A stretch of 64,000 nt of DNA from Endothia cerciana (lineage: Eukaryota; Ascomycota; Sordariomycetes; Diaporthales; Cryphonectriaceae), in contig JALRMH010000012.1 in NCBI GenBank assembly GCA_026119935.1, forward strand, positions 620,001-684,000, read 5' to 3'. Positions 57,824-64,000 of the stretch are shown piece after piece. How positions within the stretch are numbered: position 1 is the stretch's first letter; each line of letters opens with the position of its first letter. Under the pieces are notes generated by a model that was not told the DNA's origin, ran no database searches, and saw only the letters and a list, made by a program, of their open reading frames with translations. Position numbers and translations under genes: made by a program.

Positions 57824-60461
57824 GAGCATCACAACCCTGAAGATACCCGCTATGGCTATGCTGGGCCGATGAGCAGCTGGCTGACGCTGTGGAGTAAGAG
57901 CCGATCGTGTCCGCGCCGACCTCATCCAGAATGCTCCAACGTTTCGGCAGCGCTTGCGAGTGTTGATGATCCGCCACGGCCTTGGCCGCCCGTGGAGTGG
58001 CTCAGCCTGGCCAATCTCGACCAGCAGGAGGAGGACCAGGGAGAGGTAGCTGCGAGGGCGTCCACCAGGCGCACCTCCTGGCGCCAGGGCGTGCTGGGCG
58101 CTCCAGGGCGCCCAGTGAGCTATTCCGTCAATATGTCAAAATGCCATCTGGACAAGGACACACACACGTCAGGCGTTTTGGCCATAGCGCGACTGGTCGG
58201 CTTGTTCCGGGTGTACTATACTGCCTCGGGGGGGGGGGGTGCGTGACCTTGACATGACTAGCGATCTCGATGCGAACGAGCCCCGTTCACGAGATCCTGA
58301 TGTTTGGCCTTGGAGGCCCTGGGACAGGATGACGATATACTCGTCGGGATTGAGATCGAAACGGATTGCGTGTGAAGTTGCAGAGACCTGCCAGTGACCT
58401 AGCACCCCTAGGCATGGCAAAGTGGAAAATAAAGCACGCTTTCTGTCAGATCTCGATCCCCCCGGGGAGGCGGCAGGGTGGCGGCACGAGGAACGTACGA
58501 TGGGGAATTCGAACAATGCGTGCAAAGTTGTCGCCAGGGAAGGGATGGGCTTTGTCCGCGGCAGGCCAATGGGCCATGGCAACTTTCCGCCATCTCCCGC
58601 GAGGATGCCGGCCTGGGTAAGATTTCGGGGGCGACATCTGGGTTCTCTCGACACGGGGTGCTGCTCTCCGCGCGCAGAGGTTCTCTCCAGGTATACGATA
58701 CGGTTCCGCGCTGGACCGAGCACAGTACCCAGGTTGCACTACGTTCCCCCGTTGTCGTGTTGTCCTTGCACGCTGGCGACCAGTGGCATTGCACGGCACG
58801 GTGCGACAACGGCGATTGGTCCGAGTTGCCCCCCCCCCCCCCAATTGTCGATTGCGCCCGATTCCTGTCCCGATTATGCTCAGGTCTGGCGATGGCCAGC
58901 GGAGGAGTCGCGCTCGAATCGGGCGTTGGCAGGACGATCGACGATATGGCAGCGGGACCCAGTCCACATTTCTCCTGACATGCATGGCGGACGGAGCCCT
59001 CTCTGGCTAGACTGCAATTTTGGGTTTCTAGCGCTAGCCCCGAAAGCGGGATGACCTCAGACGCTGAGGTAATGCGGCTACTATGTACAAAGCACATGTG
59101 CTCCGTACCTCCATCTCCGCTGTGGGGGTTGCATGTGGTCGTCGTCCGGTACGCTACCATAGTACGCTTGCGAACACACGCGTCGTGTAGTGCCCAGGCC
59201 AACTATCAAATACATACTTTTAGGCCATGCGTTCGATAAGGAGCAACACCAATCCCTACAACCTATGCTTCAGCCTCGCCGTAAACCAACGGGTCCTATT
59301 ATATATTTTACATGGTGCTATCCATTCCGCTAGCCCTCTACGCAAATCGCGTACCGTCCAAGCGGCCAGGCGGGCGGAACAGGGCCGCCCCGACCTTCCA
59401 CGGGATTCTATGGTAGACGAGCATCTCACGCCCACACTGACAACACCTCTCCAAGGCCTCCCTTCATTTGGACCCCGTCAGGAGAGAGAGGCCAGCTCAG
59501 GGTTCGCATCCTGCGCGAGGGTAACAAGCTCGACGTTGACACGATACATCGGGATATGCGGTAGTTAGGCGACAGGGATGAAGCCCCTGTTGTTGCTGAG
59601 ATATTCCCAGACGAATAACCCCGGGTCCTTCATGGCGGCTGGGCGTATGCTGGTACTGAGTAGTCACGTTCGGCTCGTCGCGTTCACGATGAGTCAAGGT
59701 ATCATATCGCACGAGGGATACAATATCCACATTCCCTGGTAGCCATTGGCAGCTGCGGGCGGCACCGTCACGCACGTTGGTGGCCAGTCTTGGTCTAGAC
59801 CACTTGTCAGGTCGAGTTGCGCATGCAGAAGCGTTTGGGAATCTGAGAGATTGCCATGGGCAGGCTTGAAAGGCCCATCCTGACCAGCACCGGCGCCAGC
59901 ACCAGCGCCATGTCGCGCGTGCTCCAGCCGTCACATTGGCGTCACCGTTCAGCCTAAGCTGATCACCTCCTGGAGGTACAACAGCATACAAAGGGGGTGG
60001 TGGTACCAGACGACTACTTTCCCCAGACGTCTCGATGTGAGGCACAACTGCCCAAGCATTAAACACCAACCTTGGCGTGGCAGTAGCCGACATGTGGGTG
60101 CCCTACTATACCAAATCGATATCATTTTCGACGATCTGTTCGACCTTAAGATCAAAGGATGGGGAAAAGGACATCACGAAATGGCATGTTCCAGATCTCG
60201 ATATTCTGCTCAAGGTTGGCGCAGGGCCAATCAGAGGACGAGCGGTAGCCGGCAAGACCTTGAAGCTAAGCAGAATTAGAGCACAGCCTTGGTTCCCCCG
60301 CTAAACTTGAAGGATTCCTCGAGCTGGTCACTGAGCAGACCTCTAGCACTTTAGACGTCGCATCGCTGTTACAGGACCGACCATAACTCTTGGTACTGGA
60401 GCTGCGCGTCGACGGCGGCGGTACGTTCCGGTGTGCATACTCCGTGCTCATGGAATGCACA

Positions 60462-60484
60462 GCAGCAGCAGCAGCAGCAGCAGC
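60462..60484. repeat. Trinucleotide repeat (cag)n
   Basis: About seven CAG units in non-coding DNA. Confidence 0.85.
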
Positions 60485-60810
60485 ACCACACCACTTATCG
60501 AATCCGGACCTACCAAGTCGCTCTCGGCACCTGGCATTGACCCCTTTTTGACACCTTTCACCGGGGCTGCCAGGCCGACAAGCTCCTGGGAAACCACCAG
60601 ACGTTGGGCCCTAAGCTCGAAACTACCTCCTTGGCTGACTCTGTGCACGCCCATCACAGGGCGCCATCATCACCGTCCTCGTCCCGTTTCGTGCAGCACC
60701 GGGCCGCACCTCCATCAGGGGTTGATCCGCACCCTCAACTTCTGAGCGACAGTCTTTGGACCCCCTCCCTTTGATACCTTCGCTTGGGGCATCAAGACGG
60801 CAGATTCTTC

Positions 60811-62373
60811 ATGTCTCCATCTGCCCAGCCACACGACCGCGGCGATGGTGGGTCACCAGCCCCGTCCTCACAGCCCCAGAGAGAGGCTGGGAGCACAGAA
60901 ACCTCCGGCCCTCAGGCACACTTGACGAATCCCGGAGTGCCGAGGACTGAACAGGAGCTCGCCCAGGTCAGCAGACTCCCCATCCCCTTTTTCACATCGG
61001 CCCCACGTGTCGTGCCGTGTCGTGCCGTGTCGTGCCGTGTCCCTCCGTGCTGTCCTCGCAGCCACACGACGAGGTTGTTGTGGTAGCCTCCTACCCGCAG
61101 TTCAACCGCTTGCCTTGGCGCCCCTCCCCCCACCTGGTTCCGTTTCACGAACGTCAATCGTTCTAGGGAATTCCCGGTGGGCTCGGAAAATTCTGTTGAT
61201 TCTCAAGCGATTTTCCTATTGCATCTTCAACCCTTGCTGTCAAGAGGAGGGGGGGAACGGTCCTATCACTCTCATCCCGGGGGGGGGGGGGGCGGCATCT
61301 GGCTGAGACAAGCACCACATACCACAGTACATACTAATACAAAGTTCTAGGCCTTCAGAGACCTTGCCCGGTACGCCAAAAACCAAAAAAGACCCAATTC
61401 TCCCAAAAATCCGCCGTTGCTTTCCGTGGTGAAGTCGGTCAAAACCCCACGACACGGCCTAATTCCTCCGACTGCTCGGTCCCGTCCCAAGTGGTGCGCC
61501 AGGTCGCAGATACAGCAACGCCTTTGCCCTTTCCCTTCACCGTCGAATGACGATGGTCTAGATTTTCCCCCATAGTCCAGCGTCTCGGGTGCCGCACCCG
61601 GAGCAGCAAGGCCTAGAATGCAAGAGGTGAACCACAATGCGTCTCTAGCCCACTCATCAGGCCAGTGCCTCGTGACCGACAAATCGCCACCCTCGAGGTT
61701 CTAGGCCCCCCCCCCCCCCTCCACATCCCGGCCGAGCGGCTCACAACCCGTCCGCCATGATCGTATTTCTGACGAATCCGATCAGGCAAACATCGATTTT
61801 CATTGCTTTCCGCTGCACCACCATCAAAGGGCCGGACTGTTGCATCCGGGGATGCAGATTCTCTGGTCCAGAGCACCTGCATGACATGGTCTGGGCCTCC
61901 TCAGGCCCTCGATAATGTCCGACGCGGGCCTGTACGGCGCTGTGAGACGAAATACCTAGAGCTCAGAGAGCGTCTGCAAGTACACCCTGACGCAGGCTAC
62001 ATCTTGGTGGCGCAGCTGTACGGCACCTTGAGCTGGGTATCTCGTCAGCTCGACTTTCCTTTGGCCCCCCCCCCCCTGTTTTGTAGTTGTCATCACTCCT
62101 CGGCGTCTTGTCATCTATTTTCGTTCCACCTCAGCCAACATTCTGGACTATCCTGAGATTAGCTAATACGGGCTCTCCAGGGGCGAACAAGCCGCCACAG
62201 CGCTTGAGGTGAATCTGACGAATCTGGAAAGCAAGCTGGACGAGCTTCTGGCCTCATTCGAGAGCATAGCAGCCGACACGCCGTCGGTCACAAACGGCAG
62301 TGGGCAGGGGAGTCCTGACGGCGGGCACCAGGCTGACAGCAGGGCTGAGGGTGGACAGAGCTCAACGCACAAG

Positions 62374-62376
<3 letters not shown>
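60811..62376 (+). CDS. Tentative small coiled-coil protein, three exons
   Basis: A 140-residue model: exons 60811-60966, 61947-62017 and 62181-62376. Exon 1 starts MSPSAQPHDRGDGG, is Ser/Pro/Gln-rich, and ends RTEQELAQ. Exon 2 reads TKYLELRERLQVHPDAGYIL. Exon 3 reads GEQAATALEVNLTNLESKLD, then ELLASFESIAAD, and ends in a Gly/Ser-rich tail. Together exons 2-3 make one continuous amphipathic coiled coil, which argues that the joins are right. The second intron has a good branch point (GCTAATAC) and CTCCAG acceptor, with a weaker GTACGG donor. The first intron would be 980 nt, far longer than others here, and its GTGAG acceptor has a poor pyrimidine tract, so exon 1 is the weakest part. The size and coiled coil would suit a small complex subunit (for example BLOC-1-like), but this is a guess. 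Confidence 0.5.
61006..61040. repeat. 10-bp tandem repeat cgtgccgtgt
   Basis: Three perfect copies plus a partial copy, inside the proposed long first intron of the coiled-coil gene. Confidence 0.9.
61279..61292. repeat. G14 homopolymer run
   Basis: Fourteen G. Similar C runs follow at 61706-61719 (14) and 62065-62076 (12), all inside the proposed introns of the coiled-coil gene. Confidence 0.9.

Positions 62377-62407
<31 letters not shown>
62376..62407. repeat. (AT)n microsatellite
   Basis: About sixteen AT units. Confidence 0.9.
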
Positions 62408-62411
<4 letters not shown>

Positions 62412-63445
62412 GGGGGCGAGTCGTTGAGTTGTCGACTACGGATTCACCAGCGTTCTCGAAAGGCATCCAAGACGCAAATCTATTGTTCGCACGCAAACCA
62501 TCTGTCGGCCGCCCGGCCGTCTCGAGCTAGCTCGATGTGTGCATGGTCTCCGCGTGGCCTTTCGCTACTTACATCGTACAAAGTGTACTGCGCCGGTGAT
62601 GTCAATCCACCGGGGGCTGTGAGACATGACTTGGGGACAGGACCCACGTCAGCTTTTTCTGTGGGGACTGGATCAGAAATATTCGGTTGTTCTGGGCATG
62701 TCTATCTCGATCCCTTGCGTGCGTCCCTGGGAATGGGCCAGGTCGGCCAGGGGTGAGGAAAAGATGATGTGGAGGGGTCAAGCACGCCTGGGCACACAGT
62801 TGGCACGCCAAGGATCGCATACGTTAGCCGGCTGGGACTGGAGATATGGCCCGAGAGAGCTGCCGTGATGCTGCCTTGCCCAGCTGGTTCCCACTCATCA
62901 TCCATAGGAGCGATGCCGTAAAGACGGCCCCCCTCTCCTCCCCTCCCCCCCAAAAAACCTCCCCGGTGTCCAGGCGCCATGTCAACTCGAAATTTCTCCT
63001 GATATTTCGCGATCGTCCTTGAGGAGAGCGATCAGAACTCGTGAACCAGCATAGCGGGAGGCATCGTCGCGCGTTCACTGGACGAGTTTCGTAAGATCTT
63101 GTGAGCTCTGGCATGCAAGTTCATCATAAATAGATGAGCAGCTGTGAACACCTCCCAGGCGTGTAATTCATACTGAAGATGCCTGGTATTCTTTGGACCC
63201 GCATGAACCCCGTGACCCATACCCAATCCAGACGTACCAACGTAAAGCAGGAACAAGACCTCCGGGCCATGAGACATGTACAAGAAAGCCGCGCTTGTCA
63301 CCTCTCCATGCAGAGATGCTGATCACCGCCGCGCCCCTTGCTGCAGTATTCTGTTTCACATATCTCATCAACTCAACAACACCACCACACCATTCCTGTC
63401 ATGACGCTTTCTCTTCCCGCATCTGCACATCGTGATGGGTCTAGA
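62377..63445. other. Intergenic region with an AT dinucleotide repeat
   Basis: Begins with an (AT)n microsatellite (about 62376-62407) directly after the stop of the coiled-coil model. The rest lies 3' of the condensin gene. No gene seen. Confidence 0.5.
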
Positions 63446-64000
63446 TCATGCGTCCCCCTCGGTGATCTCGGCAGTCCAGTCTTTGCGGATGGTCAAGTCC
63501 GTGAGCTGCTCTGTGTTCTCGATGAGAAGGCCCTTCTCGTTGGCCAAGTGCAGCACACAGATGAAGCAGAAGCTAGTCGAGATGTCGTCCATGACCGGCT
63601 TGGGGTAGACTTTTTGCAGGTCGTTCACGATATTGGTGAACTTGAGCGTAGGGTTGTTCTCTGAAGGAGTAAGAGGCTCATTGCTGCCGTCCTTTGGTGC
63701 GGCTGGCGGTGGAAGCTGCCAGAATGCATTAGACTCTCTATTTCGTGTGCTCGTGGGGGTACCGGACTTACCGAGTCAAGCTTCTCCATGTCCATACCCT
63801 GCCATATCGACTCTTTAAGCTTCCTGATATCTACCTTCTTGGCCACACGTGCGTAGTTCACATACTCGGGTCGGACCCGTCTGTTCTGGGTGACCAACAT
63901 AGTACCGAACGCCAGGTCTGCAGGGTTGGTAACCGTGAGACCGTTGAAAGCGCCCGTAGCACCAATAGTCTCCATGGCTCCTACGTCCGCGCCTGGGGAG
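63446..64000 (-). CDS. BRN1: Condensin complex subunit 2 (Barren/BRN1), C-terminal part
   Basis: Kleisin subunit of condensin that bridges the Smc2-Smc4 heads in mitotic chromosome compaction. Only the last two exons are in the window: from beyond 64000 down to 63772, and 63715-63446, joined by a 56-nt phase-0 intron. The sequence reads YARVAKKVDIRKLKESIWQG, then LKFTNIVNDLQKVYPKPVMD, DISTSFCFICVLHLANEKGL and NTEQLTDLTIRKDW before the stop. This is the conserved C-terminal winged-helix region of Barren proteins, which contacts the Smc head. The N-terminus and most of the gene lie to the right of the window. Confidence 0.95.

Larger units (their letters stand above)
56233..60810. other. 4.6-kb region without a supported gene
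   Basis: Upstream of the HMG-box gene and of the tentative coiled-coil gene. It contains overlapping GC-driven open frames on both strands (58408-59202 minus, 58422-59054 plus), a (gtcgtt)n stretch near 56490-56510, a G12 run (58228-58239), a C14 run (58829-58842), a 19-bp tandem duplication and a CAG/GCA repeat (60462-60482). No transposon terminal repeats, RT or transposase motifs seen. Confidence 0.5.

Noticed and set aside
58408..59202. 264-residue minus and 210-residue plus frames over the same bases
   Set aside because: Overlapping frames on both strands, no recognisable motif, and a C14 run inside; most likely GC-driven chance.
60437..60484. CAG/GCA tract considered as CRISPR-like or coding polyQ
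   Set aside because: Simple trinucleotide repeat without spacers and without a supported ORF.

Overview
The window is nuclear DNA of a filamentous ascomycete (Pezizomycotina, most likely a Sordariomycete). The reasons are protein genes broken by many 53-150 nt GT-AG introns with CTAAT-type branch points, fungal-only families (Zn2Cys6 factor, GRGGAGN-repeat protein, leashin/involucrin-repeat giant protein), a GC content somewhat above 50%, and no operons. There are no rRNA genes, no CRISPR, no transposon I can recognise, and no tRNA I could identify by eye.

Layout. 1-1.85 kb: 5' part of a microsomal cytochrome P450 (-). 2.9-6.1 kb: MED16 (+). 7.1-7.9 kb: a GNAT acetyltransferase (-). 8.5-8.7 kb: a small ORF broken by an in-frame TAG (+). 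9.0-11.7 kb: cysteinyl-tRNA synthetase (-). 12.7-13.5 kb: riboflavin synthase (+), convergent with MUS81 (-, 13.65-15.5 kb). 16.3-18.1 kb: phosphoacetylglucosamine mutase (+). 19.3-20.7 kb: protein arginine methyltransferase 1 (-). 23.2-23.7 kb: PAR32-like protein (+). 24.4-25.6 kb: second GNAT-like protein (+). 25.8-27.1 kb: uroporphyrinogen decarboxylase (-). 27.4-30.0 kb: large protein of unknown function (+). 32.5-35.7 kb: Zn2Cys6 transcription factor with a polyQ tract (+). 36.1-52.2 kb: a 5320-residue giant protein (-), candidate Woronin-body tether leashin. 54.0-56.2 kb: SAM plus HMG-box protein (-). 56.2-60.8 kb: no supported gene. 60.8-62.4 kb: tentative three-exon coiled-coil protein (+). 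63.4 kb to the right edge: C-terminus of condensin subunit Barren/BRN1 (-).

Most genes are unrelated housekeeping functions (translation, haem, flavin, UDP-GlcNAc supply, DNA repair, chromatin, transcription), as expected of a euchromatic fungal segment rather than a gene cluster. Exon structures were deduced by joining frames across consensus splice sites and checking phase; they are not RNA-supported.

Most unusual points: (1) PCM1 and PRMT1 both end in TAG and are followed, in frame, by 121 and 88 further sense codons that read like protein, and a third small ORF is split by an in-frame TAG, so stop readthrough or stop-removing splicing is a testable possibility; (2) the giant gene has an uninterrupted 14.4-kb exon with about 15 diverged lysine-rich repeats and six Ala/Gly hydrophobic segments; (3) PRMT1 has 14-nt and 20-nt exons; (4) HEM12 has a GC-AG intron; (5) nine C or G runs of nearly constant length (12-14 nt) lie in non-coding DNA.
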